Under the pieces are notes generated by a model. That model had not been told where the DNA came from. It did no database searches and saw only the letters and a program-made list of their open reading frames with translations. From the NCBI RefSeq assembly GCF_016774335.1, contig NZ_JAETWA010000045.1, positions 124,001-188,000 on the forward strand: a stretch of DNA of 64,000 bases, in the 5' to 3' direction. This DNA comes from Luteimonas saliphila (GTDB lineage: Bacteria > Pseudomonadota > Gammaproteobacteria > Xanthomonadales > Xanthomonadaceae). Below are positions 38,576 to 47,140 of the stretch, piece after piece. Made by a program: the position numbers and the translations under genes. The stretch's first letter is position 1; the number at the start of each line of letters is the position of its first letter.

Positions 38576-39796
38576 ATGGCGAACGGCGGTTTCGGCTTTG
38601 GCGCGGGTCCCGCTTCGACGGATGAGTTCGAGCGGCTCGCCCGCCAGTACTGGGGGGCGTGGGGCGATGCCCTGCGCAGCGCAGCGCCCGGCAGCGGCCA
38701 GTCGGGCGCGCATGCCTGGCAGGACGCGATCGACTGGTGGACGCGCTATGCGCACGGCGGCCGCAGCGGGATGAACGACGCGCTCGAGCGCTTCAACGTC
38801 CAGGCGCGCGACTGGTACGGACGGATGCAGCAGGTGGCGGCGCAGTTCGCGGGACGCGACTCGAGCGCGCGCGACGTCGCCGCGGCATGGAAACAGGCGC
38901 TCGGGGCGTCGGGGATGAACCCGTTTCCGGAAATGTTCCGCTCCATGCGCGGCCAGGGCATGCGCGGGCTGGACCAGTGGGTCGAGGACGCTTCGCCGTG
39001 GCTCGATGCGATGCGCGGCGAAGGCATGTTCTGGCTGCGGCTGCCGGCGTTCGGGGCCGGGCGCGAACAGCAGGAACGGTTGCAACAGCTGGCGCAGGCG
39101 CTGGCGGAGTACGACGAAAGCAACAGCGCCTACGGCGCGCTGATGCTCAAGGCCTCGCAACTGGCGTTCGAGCGATTCGAGGACAGGCTGGTGGAGCACG
39201 AGGAACCGGGCCGCCAGATCGAGTCGCCGCGCGCCCTGTTCGACCTGTGGATCGACTCTGCCGAGGAGGCCTACGCGGAGATCGCGCTGTCCCCGGAATT
39301 CCGCGAGGTGTACGCCAGGCTGGTCGATGCGCAGATGCGCGTGCGCGGCGGCGTGCAGCGGCAGGTGGAGCAGGCCAGCGCGATGCTCGGGATGCCCACG
39401 CGCACCGAGATCGATGCCGCGCATCGCAAGATCGTGGACCTGGAACGCACGCTGCGGCGCTTGCGCGACGCGATCGAGGGATCCTCGGCGACGAGGCCCG
39501 GTGACGACGGCCGGCCCGCCGCCGCGGCACAGACCGCCAGGCCGGCGAAGACCGCCACCAAGGGACGGAAGGCGGGGGCCGGTGCAAGGCCTGCAGCGCA
39601 GTCCGCTGCCCCCCAGGGCGCGAGCCGGGCGTCCGCCACCAAGGCCGGTCGCAAGCGGGTCGCGCGCAAGCTCGCGCCGCGCCCGACGGTGACGGCCCGC
39701 CGGGCACCGACCAACGGTTTCTCCAGCGCTATCCCGATGCCGGTCGCGCCCGAGCCGCTGGATCGCGGGCCGGCGTCGAAGCGGGGAGGGCGCTGA
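38576..39796 (+). CDS. phaE: Class III PHA synthase subunit PhaE
   Basis: The non-catalytic partner of class III poly(3-hydroxyalkanoate) synthase, 406 residues. The PhaE region (about 10-320) is mostly helical and Trp/Met-rich, including QYWGAWGDAL, NPFPEMFRSMRGQGMRGLDQW, and the conserved SPEFREVYARLVDAQMRVRGGVQRQVEQASAMLGMPTRTEID stretch, seen here in pieces. A low-complexity Ala/Lys/Arg/Pro tail follows (about 320-406). AGGAGG lies 7 bases before ATG 38576, and TATGAT at 38548-38553 is a candidate -10. phaC follows by 1 bp. Confidence 0.93.
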   Translation: MANGGFGFGAGPASTDEFERLARQYWGAWGDALRSAAPGSGQSGAHAWQDAIDWWTRYAHGGRSGMNDALERFNVQARDWYGRMQQVAAQFAGRDSSARDVAAAWKQALGASGMNPFPEMFRSMRGQGMRGLDQWVEDASPWLDAMRGEGMFWLRLPAFGAGREQQERLQQLAQALAEYDESNSAYGALMLKASQLAFERFEDRLVEHEEPGRQIESPRALFDLWIDSAEEAYAEIALSPEFREVYARLVDAQMRVRGGVQRQVEQASAMLGMPTRTEIDAAHRKIVDLERTLRRLRDAIEGSSATRPGDDGRPAAAAQTARPAKTATKGRKAGAGARPAAQSAAPQGASRASATKAGRKRVARKLAPRPTVTARRAPTNGFSSAIPMPVAPEPLDRGPASKRGGR

Positions 39797-39797
39797 C

Positions 39798-40868
39798 ATG
39801 CACGGACCCCTGAACTTCAGCCCGGACCGGCTGGCCGAAGAGGCGCTGCGCTTCCAGCAAAAGCTCGGTGCCGGCCTGCAGACGCTGCGCGAGGTCGGCG
39901 ACTACGACTATGGTGCGAGCGCGAAGGAGGAGGTCTGGCGCGACGGCAAGGTGGTGCTGTACCGCTTCCTCGGTCCGAAGGCGCCGACCGCGAAGGTGCC
40001 GATCGTCATCTGCTACGCGCTGGTCAACCGGCCCTACATGGTCGACCTGCAGTCGGACCGCTCGCTGGTCAAGGGGCTGCTCGAGCGCGGCGAGGACGTC
40101 TACATCATCGACTGGGGCTATCCCGACCGTTCCGATCGTTACCTGACCCTCGAGGACTACATCGAGCGATTCCTCGGCGGCGCGGTCGATCACCTGCGTG
40201 CCGCGCAGGGCCTGGATTCGATCAACCTGCTGGGCATCTGCCAGGGCGGCGCGTTCTCCCTGTGCTACGCGGCACTGCACCCGGACAAGGTGAAGAACCT
40301 GGTCACCATGGTCACGCCGGTGGATTTCCACACCGACGACAACATGCTCTCGAACTGGACCCGCGACATGGACGTGGACCTGTTCGTGGACACGCTGGGC
40401 AACGTGCCTGCGGACATGATGAATTTCTGCTACCTCACCCTCAAGCCCTGGCGGCTGTTCGTGCAGAAGTACGTCGGCCTGGTCGACATCCTCGACGACC
40501 GCAAGGCGCTCGAGGACTTCCTGCGCATGGAGAAGTGGATCTTCGATTCGCCTGACCAGGCAGGCGAGGCGTTCCGCCAGTTCATCAAGCAGTTCTACCA
40601 GGGCAACGGGTTCGTCAACGGCGGGATCAGCATCGGCGGGCGCGATGTCGAACTCGGCTTCGTCGACATGCCGGTGCTGAACATCTACGCCGAGCAGGAC
40701 CACCTGGTGCCGCCCGACGCGTCGCGGGCGCTGAAGGGCCTGGTCGGCACGACCGATTATTCCGAGCTGTCCTTCCGGGGTGGCCATATCGGCATCTACG
40801 TGTCCGGCCGCGCGCAGAAGGAAGTGCCGACCGCGATCCACGACTGGCTGGCGAAGCGGGCGCGCTGA
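39798..40868 (+). CDS. phaC: Class III PHA synthase catalytic subunit PhaC
   Basis: Polymerises (R)-3-hydroxyacyl-CoA to polyester in cytoplasmic granules together with PhaE. The 356 residues have the class III lipase-like box GICQGG (catalytic Cys about 148), Asp in YAEQDHLVP, and His in FRGGHIGIYVS. The length (about 350) is that of class III enzymes rather than the ~560 of class I. It starts 1 bp after phaE. Confidence 0.97.
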   Translation: MHGPLNFSPDRLAEEALRFQQKLGAGLQTLREVGDYDYGASAKEEVWRDGKVVLYRFLGPKAPTAKVPIVICYALVNRPYMVDLQSDRSLVKGLLERGEDVYIIDWGYPDRSDRYLTLEDYIERFLGGAVDHLRAAQGLDSINLLGICQGGAFSLCYAALHPDKVKNLVTMVTPVDFHTDDNMLSNWTRDMDVDLFVDTLGNVPADMMNFCYLTLKPWRLFVQKYVGLVDILDDRKALEDFLRMEKWIFDSPDQAGEAFRQFIKQFYQGNGFVNGGISIGGRDVELGFVDMPVLNIYAEQDHLVPPDASRALKGLVGTTDYSELSFRGGHIGIYVSGRAQKEVPTAIHDWLAKRAR

Positions 40869-40876
40869 GGTCACGT

Positions 40877-41278
40877 GTGGCCGGCGTGGGCGTGGCAGCC
40901 CGGGTACTGGCATTCGTGCTGTCGCTGGCGGCCGTCCCGGGGCCGGCGGCCGAAGCCGGCGACGAGGCGGTTGCGCTGCGCGAGATCGCGGACCTAGTGG
41001 CGGCGATCGGCACCTCGGGTTGCGAATTCCAGCGCAATGGCCGCTGGCATGGCGCGGACGCGGCCCAGGCGCACCTGCAGCGCAAGTTGGAATGGGCCCG
41101 CGATCGCGGCTTCGCCGGCACGGCCGAGGACTTCATCGGGCGCATGGCCAGCCGCAGCAGCGTGGGCGGGCGGCCGTACCGGGTGCGCTGCGATGGCGTC
41201 GAGCTGCTCGCCGCGGACTGGTTCGCGGCCGAACTCGAGCGCCTGCGCGCAGCGAATTCTTCACGAACCGGGCGCTAG
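40877..41278 (+). CDS. Exported DUF5329 protein
   Basis: A 133-residue secreted protein. The N-terminal signal (VLAFVLSLAAVPGPAAEAG) is followed by the DUF5329 pattern: EIADLVAAIGTSGCEFQRNG, then AAQAHLQRKLEWAR and RPYRVRCDG, with two Cys likely disulfide-bonded. Function of the family is unknown. The GTG start is 8 bp after phaC; whether it belongs to PHA metabolism or is merely adjacent is not clear. Confidence 0.78.
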   Translation: MAGVGVAARVLAFVLSLAAVPGPAAEAGDEAVALREIADLVAAIGTSGCEFQRNGRWHGADAAQAHLQRKLEWARDRGFAGTAEDFIGRMASRSSVGGRPYRVRCDGVELLAADWFAAELERLRAANSSRTGR

Positions 41279-41307
41279 ACTTCGTCGGCACCTTGGGGAG
41301 CGCCGCC

Positions 41308-41520
41308 ATGAACCAGACCACCACCAAGTCCGCCGGGTTGACGCGCTCGATCCACGACCGCGTGCTGGCAGGCGTCGTCGGCGGCATCGCGCACCGCTAT
41401 GGCTGGAGCCCGACGCTGCTGCGGATCCTGTACGTCGTCGGATCGGTATTGTCGGCGGCGTTTCCCGGCATCCTCGTCTACCTGGTGCTGTGGCTGCTGA
41501 TCCCGGAAGGCAACGATTGA
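41308..41520 (+). CDS. PspC-domain small membrane protein
   Basis: A 70-residue protein with a single PspC domain: RSIHDRVLAGVVGGIAHRYGW, followed by two hydrophobic stretches (about 31-50 and 53-66). PspC domains are envelope-stress sensors in the phage-shock response of enterobacteria. Only this domain is present. GGGGAG lies 7 bases before the ATG. Its stop is overlapped by a TTG that could start the next gene. Confidence 0.85.
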   Translation: MNQTTTKSAGLTRSIHDRVLAGVVGGIAHRYGWSPTLLRILYVVGSVLSAAFPGILVYLVLWLLIPEGND

Positions 41521-41567
41521 TCGACCCGTCGGCGGCGCGCGGGAAACGCCGGCGACGCGTGCCGGCG

Positions 41568-41993
41568 ATGGCGCTGATGACCATCGGGATCGCCTGGACC
41601 CTGCCCAATACGGTGCTCGGGCTGCTCGCCGGCGCGGCGGGCCTGGCGTTCGGGGCGCACGCGCGGTTCGAGCGTCGTGACCGTGCGCTCGTGTTCCATC
41701 GCTGGCCCTGGGGGCCGGGCGGCGCGATGACCCTGGGCAACGTGATCCTGCACACCGGCGACTCGCTCGATTCGCCCTGCATGACCTACGCGCATCGCGC
41801 CGGACTGGTCGAAGAGCCGAGTGTCGCGCTCGGCGACCACGAGCGCGCGCACGTCTACCAGTACATGGTGCTGGGCCCGCTGTTCCTGCCGTTGTACCTG
41901 CTGTGCGGCGGCATCAGCGTGCGCAACCGGTTCGAACGAGCGGCGGACCGGTATGCGCACACCGGTCGTGGATGGTGGCCTTGGCCGGCGTGA
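41568..41993 (+). CDS. Small membrane protein with HExxH-like motif, unknown family
   Basis: A 141-residue protein I cannot name. It has an N-terminal hydrophobic segment (IAWTLPNTVLGLLAGAAGLAF), a polar beta-rich middle (FHRWPWGPGGAMTLGNVIL), and the motif DHERAHVYQY, which contains HERAH (HExxH). A hydrophobic stretch and NRFERAADRYA follow, giving a later Glu with an AD pair. This pattern resembles zinc metallopeptidases of M48/DUF4157 type, but is not proof. Alternative starts are TTG 41517 (overlapping the PspC gene stop, 158 residues) and GTG 41559. Co-transcription with the PspC gene is likely. Confidence 0.6.
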   Translation: MALMTIGIAWTLPNTVLGLLAGAAGLAFGAHARFERRDRALVFHRWPWGPGGAMTLGNVILHTGDSLDSPCMTYAHRAGLVEEPSVALGDHERAHVYQYMVLGPLFLPLYLLCGGISVRNRFERAADRYAHTGRGWWPWPA

Positions 41994-42505
41994 TCGCGAT
42001 TCGATGGACATCGCTGAGGTTGCGCATCGGCTCTCGTCGTTCCCATCGCGCCGACGAACGGTCGAGGTTTTTTACGTCGCCATAACGGGGGTTGCGATAG
42101 CCTGCGAACGTCGAAGAAAAAGCGGAAGGCGAAAGCCGGAAGCAATCGCTTCGACAAGGAAGGCTCAGCCGACCGGGTCAAACCGGAAGACTGGGCCTTC
42201 TGCTTTTCGTGCACCGCAATCTGCGGTGTGCCGTATGGCGCAGCAATCGGATATCGTCCGCACTGCATGTGGTTCGCGCAGGCCGGTCCGTAACCCATTG
42301 AGATGGAGCCTGCTCGTGGCGGCGCAGCTTCGTTGGGTATCCACCAGCGTCCGTGGCGTGCACCAGGCAGCAGACCGTTGCGCCAGGCAGCCGTTGCCTT
42401 GCCGGCGATCTGCGGCGCCGTCATGGCGTACTCTCTGCCGGTCGGGGCGGCGCGTCGGCGACCCTCGGCGCAAGGCAATTCGCGATCCGGACCCAGGGAG
42501 GAACC
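41994..42505 (+). other. 512-bp intergenic region holding a candidate structured RNA
   Basis: No protein gene is supported. DNA from about 42050 to 42250 is visibly richer in A and T than its surroundings. It contains a set of nested inverted repeats (see the ncRNA entry). The rest, about 42260-42500, is ordinary GC-rich sequence leading to a GGGAGG ribosome site for the gene at 42506. Confidence 0.5.
42118..42207 (+). ncRNA. Candidate structured RNA (small RNA or leader), class unknown
   Basis: An 11-bp stem, AAAAGCGGAAG (42118-42128) with CTTCTGCTTTT (42197-42207), closes with only one G-U pair. Inside are a GGC-GAAA-GCC tetraloop hairpin (about 42129-42138) and a GGCTCAG/CTGGGCC helix enclosing CCGG-GTCAAA-CCGG. 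The last helix shares bases with the outer stem, so two alternative folds exist. Four GGA triplets occur, as in RsmA/CsrA-binding RNAs. The outer stem ends in a T-run, like an intrinsic terminator. I do not recognise a known riboswitch class. Confidence 0.4.
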
Positions 42506-43000
42506 ATGCGCGAGAGCGGAATCCGTGACGACGCGGCCCCCTGGTCGTTCTTCCTCCCGGTGACGCTGGCGGTGATCGTCGGGGTGGTGGCGGCCGGGCT
42601 GATCCAGCGCGGCATCGACGTCGTGTTCGACAATGACGAAGCCGCCGTGGCGTCGCCGTCGGCCGTTCCGGCCCAGGCCACCGGCCCGGCATCGCCGGTG
42701 CCTTCGTCCGGCACGACGGACGAAGGACAAGCCCCCCGATCCGGCGCAGCGCCCGCAGTTCCGCGCGCGGCCGAAGCCCCGGCCGCCGTGCCGCCCGAGG
42801 TGCCTGCCCCGATGCAGGCGCGCGAGCCAGACGCGGACACCGCTGTCCCGGAACTCCCCGGCGCGATCGTCGCCCGTCGCGATGGCGCACCGGAAGCCTG
42901 CATCAACGGCACCATCGCGCTGCGCGACGAGAACGGCTGGCAGCAGCGGATCGAGAACGATGCGCCGGTGCCGTGCACCGAGCAGTCGACCGTCCCCTAG
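42506..43000 (+). CDS. Membrane-anchored Pro/Ala-rich protein, unknown function
   Basis: A 164-residue protein I do not recognise. A short cytoplasmic tail leads to one TM helix (about 14-33, FFLPVTLAVIVGVVAAGLI). A Pro/Ala-rich linker follows (about 50-115), then a small C-terminal domain of about 50 residues with two Cys (EACINGT and PVPCTEQ) that could be disulfide-bonded. GGGAGG precedes the ATG. It is convergent with the NRDE gene (12 bp). Confidence 0.6.
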   Translation: MRESGIRDDAAPWSFFLPVTLAVIVGVVAAGLIQRGIDVVFDNDEAAVASPSAVPAQATGPASPVPSSGTTDEGQAPRSGAAPAVPRAAEAPAAVPPEVPAPMQAREPDADTAVPELPGAIVARRDGAPEACINGTIALRDENGWQQRIENDAPVPCTEQSTVP

Positions 43001-43012
43001 CGCCGGCACGAT

Positions 43013-43816
43013 TCAGGCCGCGGCGCCCGGCTGCGGCAGGTGCGTGCAGGACGTGCCCTGTGCGTTGCCCGCGGCATCGAACCGGCGCTCGGCGAACCAG
43101 AGGTTGCCGGCACCGGCGAGCACCACGCTGCTGCAGCGGGTGCCGTAGCGTGCGTCGAGCACGAACGGTGGCGACAGTGCCCGTTCCAGGGTCACCCCGA
43201 CGCCGGTGTCGGGCAGGTCGGCGTCGACCGCGCGCGTGGTGTCGCGCAGGGCGGCGAACAGCGGTTCGACCGCGGCCGGCAGGGCCTCGTCCGCGGCCCC
43301 GGCCAGCGGCGATTGCAGCCAGGCGGCAAGCGCCCGCGTCGCGAACGTGCTTTTCGGCCAGGCGGCATCGAAGGCACCGTTCGACATCGCGTGCAGTCCG
43401 GGCGCGACCGCGTACGCCGCGTGCGCCGGGTGGTTGCTCGCGAACGCGAGCGCATCGCCATCCCACGCCAGCAGGTTGAAGCGTCCGTAGTCGCCTGCAG
43501 TCCGCGACAGGGCGTCGGTGAAGCCGGTCGCAGCGGCATCGCCGCGCACGAAATCCCGCACCAGCCAGCCGCGCGAGCGCGGCGCGGCGTCCGCCGCCAA
43601 TCCCGTGCGGACGTTCGTCACCGCAGCGATCCTGCCGCGGGTCGAGGCCTGCAACCAGCCGCCACCCTGGACCAGGTCGCGTCCGCCGTACACATGCGGG
43701 GCGTCCGGATCGAGCGCCGCGGCGGCGCTGGGCCGGTCATGCAGCTCGTCGCGATTGGCGATCAACGCCAGCGGCCAGCGTGGATGCGTGCGCCACGCCA
43801 CGGCGACCAGGCACAT
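43013..43816 (-). CDS. NRDE-family protein (TANGO2-like)
   Basis: A 267-residue cytoplasmic protein of the NRDE/Tango2 family, named for the conserved NRDE motif, seen at MCLVAVAWRTHPRWPLALIANRDELHDRP. The N-terminal Cys2 suggests an Ntn-hydrolase-like nucleophile after Met removal, as proposed for this family. Eukaryotic Tango2 has been tied to haem trafficking; bacterial function is unknown. It starts 4 bp after the aldehyde dehydrogenase gene upstream on this strand. Confidence 0.9.
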   Translation of the reverse strand: MCLVAVAWRTHPRWPLALIANRDELHDRPSAAAALDPDAPHVYGGRDLVQGGGWLQASTRGRIAAVTNVRTGLAADAAPRSRGWLVRDFVRGDAAATGFTDALSRTAGDYGRFNLLAWDGDALAFASNHPAHAAYAVAPGLHAMSNGAFDAAWPKSTFATRALAAWLQSPLAGAADEALPAAVEPLFAALRDTTRAVDADLPDTGVGVTLERALSPPFVLDARYGTRCSSVVLAGAGNLWFAERRFDAAGNAQGTSCTHLPQPGAAA

Positions 43817-43820
43817 GCGC

Positions 43821-45290
43821 TCAGGCCGGCCGGTCGCGGATCACGAGCAGGCGCGGCTCGGTCATGTCCTCGATCGCGTACTTCACGCCCTCGCGGCCCA
43901 GGCCCGACTGCTTGACCCCGCCGTAGGGCATGTTGTCGACCCGGAAGCTGGGCACGTCGCCGACGATCACGCCGCCGACCTCGAGCCGGTCCCAGGCGCG
44001 CATCGCATGCGCCAGGTTGCCGGTGAACACGCCTGCCTGCAGGCCGAACTCGCTGGCGTTGACCGTGTCCAGTGCCGATTCGAAATCGTCGAACGGCTGC
44101 AGGCAGGCGACCGGCCCGAAGACTTCCTGACGGTAGAGGTCGCTCTCGCGCGGCACCTTCTCCATCAGCGTCGCGGGCAGCATGTTGCCCTTGCGTTCGC
44201 CGCCGGCCAGGCGCCTGGCGCCCGCCTTGCGTGCGGACTCGACCCAGGATTCGATCCGCTTCGCCGCGGCCTCGTCGATCACCGGACCGATGAAGGTCTT
44301 CTCGTCGCGCGGATCGCCCATCGCCAGCGCGCCCACGCGTGCGCGCAGTTTCTTGCGCAGTCTTTCGTACAGGTCGCGGTGGACGAGGATGTGCTGGACG
44401 CTGATGCAGCTCTGGCCCGACTGGTAATAGGCGCCGAACACCAGCCGGTCGACGACGTGGTCGAGCGGGGCGCCTGGATCGGCGTCGACGATGCAGGCGG
44501 CGTTGCCACCGAGTTCGAGGGTGACCTTCTTGCGACCGGCGCGGGCCTTGAGCTCCCAGCCGACCAGGCCACCGGTGAAGCTGAGCAGGGCGATGCGCTC
44601 GTCCTCGGTCAGAGCGGCGGCGTCCTCGTTGCTGCAGGCCAGGATCGAGAACGCGCCTTTGGGCAGGTCGGTCTCGGCGAGGATCTCGCCGATGATCAGC
44701 GCGCCGACCGGGGTCTTCGCCGCCGGCTTGAGCACGAACGGGCAGCCGGCCGCGATTGCGGGCGCGACCTTGTGCGCCACCAGGTTGAGCGGGAAGTTGA
44801 ACGGGGTGATGAAGCTGCACACGCCGATCGGCACGCGCTTGACGAGGCCGCGGTAGCCGCGCGTGCGTTCGGAGAGCTGCAGTTCGATCGTTTCGCCCTC
44901 GATGCGCGTGGCTTCCGCGGCGGCGATGCGGAAGGTGTCGATCAGCCGCTCGACCTCGCCGCGCGCGTCCCGGATCGGCTTGCCGGCTTCGATGCACAGC
45001 GCCAGCGCCAGTTCCTCGGATCGCTCGCCGAAACGGCGCACGCAGTGTTCCAGCACGTCGCGACGCCGGTCGGGCGTGAACTCCGCCATCGGCCCACGCG
45101 CCTTGTGCGCGGCGACGATCGCCTTGCGCACCATGCCCGGCCCGACGAACGCGGTACGGGTGGCGACCTTGCCGGTGTACTTGTCGAGCACCTCGAGGTC
45201 GGCGTTCGGCTGCACCGCGACGTTGGCGAGGTAGCAGGGATAGCGCCTGGCAAGACCCGCCTTGTTGCGGGATTTGCTGCTGCGTGCCAT
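43821..45290 (-). CDS. NAD(P)-dependent aldehyde dehydrogenase
   Basis: A 489-residue ALDH. Motifs: FNFPLNLVAHKVAPAIAAGC (Asn-containing oxyanion region), ELGGNAACIVD (general base Glu), GQSCISVQ (catalytic Cys), and EVFGPV near the C-terminus. The sequence style is that of the lactaldehyde / phosphonoacetaldehyde / succinate-semialdehyde group. It lies 49 bp after an acetolactate-synthase-like gene, so the pair may decarboxylate a 2-oxo acid and oxidise the aldehyde formed. That pathway is inference. Confidence 0.88.
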   Translation of the reverse strand: MARSSKSRNKAGLARRYPCYLANVAVQPNADLEVLDKYTGKVATRTAFVGPGMVRKAIVAAHKARGPMAEFTPDRRRDVLEHCVRRFGERSEELALALCIEAGKPIRDARGEVERLIDTFRIAAAEATRIEGETIELQLSERTRGYRGLVKRVPIGVCSFITPFNFPLNLVAHKVAPAIAAGCPFVLKPAAKTPVGALIIGEILAETDLPKGAFSILACSNEDAAALTEDERIALLSFTGGLVGWELKARAGRKKVTLELGGNAACIVDADPGAPLDHVVDRLVFGAYYQSGQSCISVQHILVHRDLYERLRKKLRARVGALAMGDPRDEKTFIGPVIDEAAAKRIESWVESARKAGARRLAGGERKGNMLPATLMEKVPRESDLYRQEVFGPVACLQPFDDFESALDTVNASEFGLQAGVFTGNLAHAMRAWDRLEVGGVIVGDVPSFRVDNMPYGGVKQSGLGREGVKYAIEDMTEPRLLVIRDRPA

Positions 45291-45339
45291 GTGGACTCCT
45301 GTCGAAACGAAGGAAGGACCGGGATCCGGATCGCGGGCC

Positions 45340-46986
45340 TCAGCGCACGGCGGCCGCGTGTTCCGGGATCCTGCGATTGAGCAGGTCGTCGTCGCGGCCG
45401 TAGTCGACCGGGACCTCGATCAGGTCCACGCCCGGCGCGGCGAGCGCCTCGCGCAGCAGCGCGGAAAATTCGGCGATCGACCCTGCGCGGTGGCCGCGTG
45501 CGCCGTAGCTCTGCGCATAGCGCACGAAGTCGGGATTGCCGTAGTCCATGCCGAACGACGCGTAGCCGTCGTGCGCCTGCTTCCACTTGATCATGCCGTA
45601 GGCATCGTCGCGCAGCACCAGGACCACGAGGTCGAGCCGCAGGCGGATCGCGGTCTCGAGTTCCTGGGAATTCATCATGAAGCCGCCGTCGCCGCAAACC
45701 GCGACCACCTTGCGGTCGGGATGCACCATCGCCGCGGCCATCGCCGACGGCAGGCCGGCGCCCATCGTCGCCAGCGCGTTGTCCAGCAGCAGGGTATTGG
45801 GCAGGCGGCAGCGGGCATGGCGGGCGAACCACAATTTGAACAGGCCGTTGTCGAGGCAGGTGATGCCGTCCGGATTCAACAACAGGCCGAGTTCCGAAAC
45901 CAGCCGCGGCGCCGACATCGGGAAGCGCCCGTCGGTGGCGAGTTCGGCGATGTCGGCGCACAGCGCGTCGCGCACGCGGTCGAAGAACGCGAAATCCCAG
46001 TGCGGCTGCGGCGCCAGGCGCTCGGCCAGCTGCCAGACCGAGTTGGCGATGTCGCCGACCACCTCGACCTGGGGGAAATACACTTCGTCGGCCACCGCGG
46101 GCGAGTAGTTGACGTGGATCACCGTGCGCCGGCCGCGCTTCATCCAGAACGGCGGCTTCTCGATCACGTCGTGGCCGACGTTGACTATGCAGTCGGCGAG
46201 GTCGATCGCGCGGTGCACGAAATCGCCCTCCGACAGCGCCGCGGTGCCGAGCCACAAGGGCCCGGTCTCGTCGAGCACGCCCTTGCCCATCTGGGTGCTG
46301 AAGAATGGGATGCCGAGTTTCTCGACGAAGGCGCGCAGCATCTTCGCCGTGGTCTTGCGGTTGGCGCCGGCGCCGATCATCAGCAGCGGATGGCGTGCGT
46401 TGCGGATCGCGTCGGCGGCGACGTCCAGCGCCTTGTCCTCGGCGATCGGGCGGCGGCTGTGGACCGGCGGCAGGACGATGGCGTCGGTGTCCTCGCTGGC
46501 GACGTCCTGGGGCAGTTCGAGATGGGTCGCGCCGGGGCGCTCCTCCTGCGAGCGGCGCACGGCCTCGCGCACCTGCGCGGGAATGCCGCCGGCCGAGACC
46601 AGCTGTCGCGTGTACTTGGTCAGCGGCCGCATCATGTCGACCACGTCGACGATCTGGAAGTGGCCCTGCTTGCCGCTGCGGATCGGCTTCTGGCCGGTGA
46701 TCATCAGCATCGGCATCGCCCCGAGCTGGGCGTACGCCGCGGCGGTGACGAGATTGGTCGCGCCGGGCCCGAGGGTGGCCAGGCACACGCCGGTGCTGCC
46801 GGTGAGCCGGCCCCAGGTCGCGGCCATGAAGCCGGCGGCCTGCTCGTGCCGGGTCAGCACCAGACGGATGCCCGAGGTGCGCAGGGATTCGAGCAGGGCC
46901 AGGGTTTCCTCGCCGGGGATGCCGAACACGTGGTCGACACCTTCGGCTTCGAGCGCCTGGACGAAAAGATCGGAAGCCTTGGTCAT
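45340..46986 (-). CDS. Acetolactate synthase large-subunit-like ThDP enzyme
   Basis: A 548-residue thiamine-diphosphate enzyme. The N-terminal catalytic Glu is in HEQAAGFMA, a central Rossmann-like domain follows, and the ThDP/Mg motif is GDGGFMMNSQELETAIRL with the later NPDF region. It resembles catabolic acetolactate synthase (AlsS/BudB) more than the branched-chain IlvB, and no small subunit gene is nearby. ATG 46986 was chosen over the GTG-extended form. It is paired with the aldehyde dehydrogenase 49 bp downstream on the minus strand; the real substrate is uncertain. Confidence 0.8.
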   Translation of the reverse strand: MTKASDLFVQALEAEGVDHVFGIPGEETLALLESLRTSGIRLVLTRHEQAAGFMAATWGRLTGSTGVCLATLGPGATNLVTAAAYAQLGAMPMLMITGQKPIRSGKQGHFQIVDVVDMMRPLTKYTRQLVSAGGIPAQVREAVRRSQEERPGATHLELPQDVASEDTDAIVLPPVHSRRPIAEDKALDVAADAIRNARHPLLMIGAGANRKTTAKMLRAFVEKLGIPFFSTQMGKGVLDETGPLWLGTAALSEGDFVHRAIDLADCIVNVGHDVIEKPPFWMKRGRRTVIHVNYSPAVADEVYFPQVEVVGDIANSVWQLAERLAPQPHWDFAFFDRVRDALCADIAELATDGRFPMSAPRLVSELGLLLNPDGITCLDNGLFKLWFARHARCRLPNTLLLDNALATMGAGLPSAMAAAMVHPDRKVVAVCGDGGFMMNSQELETAIRLRLDLVVLVLRDDAYGMIKWKQAHDGYASFGMDYGNPDFVRYAQSYGARGHRAGSIAEFSALLREALAAPGVDLIEVPVDYGRDDDLLNRRIPEHAAAVR

Positions 46987-47140
46987 CGCGTCGCAGTCTC
47001 GCACGGCGCGCGTGACAGGCATGTACATCGCGCGGAACGCTGCATTCCCCGTCGCGCCACGCGCAGGGTCGCGAGCGACCGGGCGGGATTGCTTCGAGCG
47101 CAGGGAAGGCGCGAACCCGGGGCGACGATCGCCACCGGAT

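Noticed and set aside
42118-42207. Known riboswitch classes (glycine, cobalamin, c-di-GMP, TPP) for the structured RNA
   Set aside because: I could not match their core conserved sequences; assignment left open.
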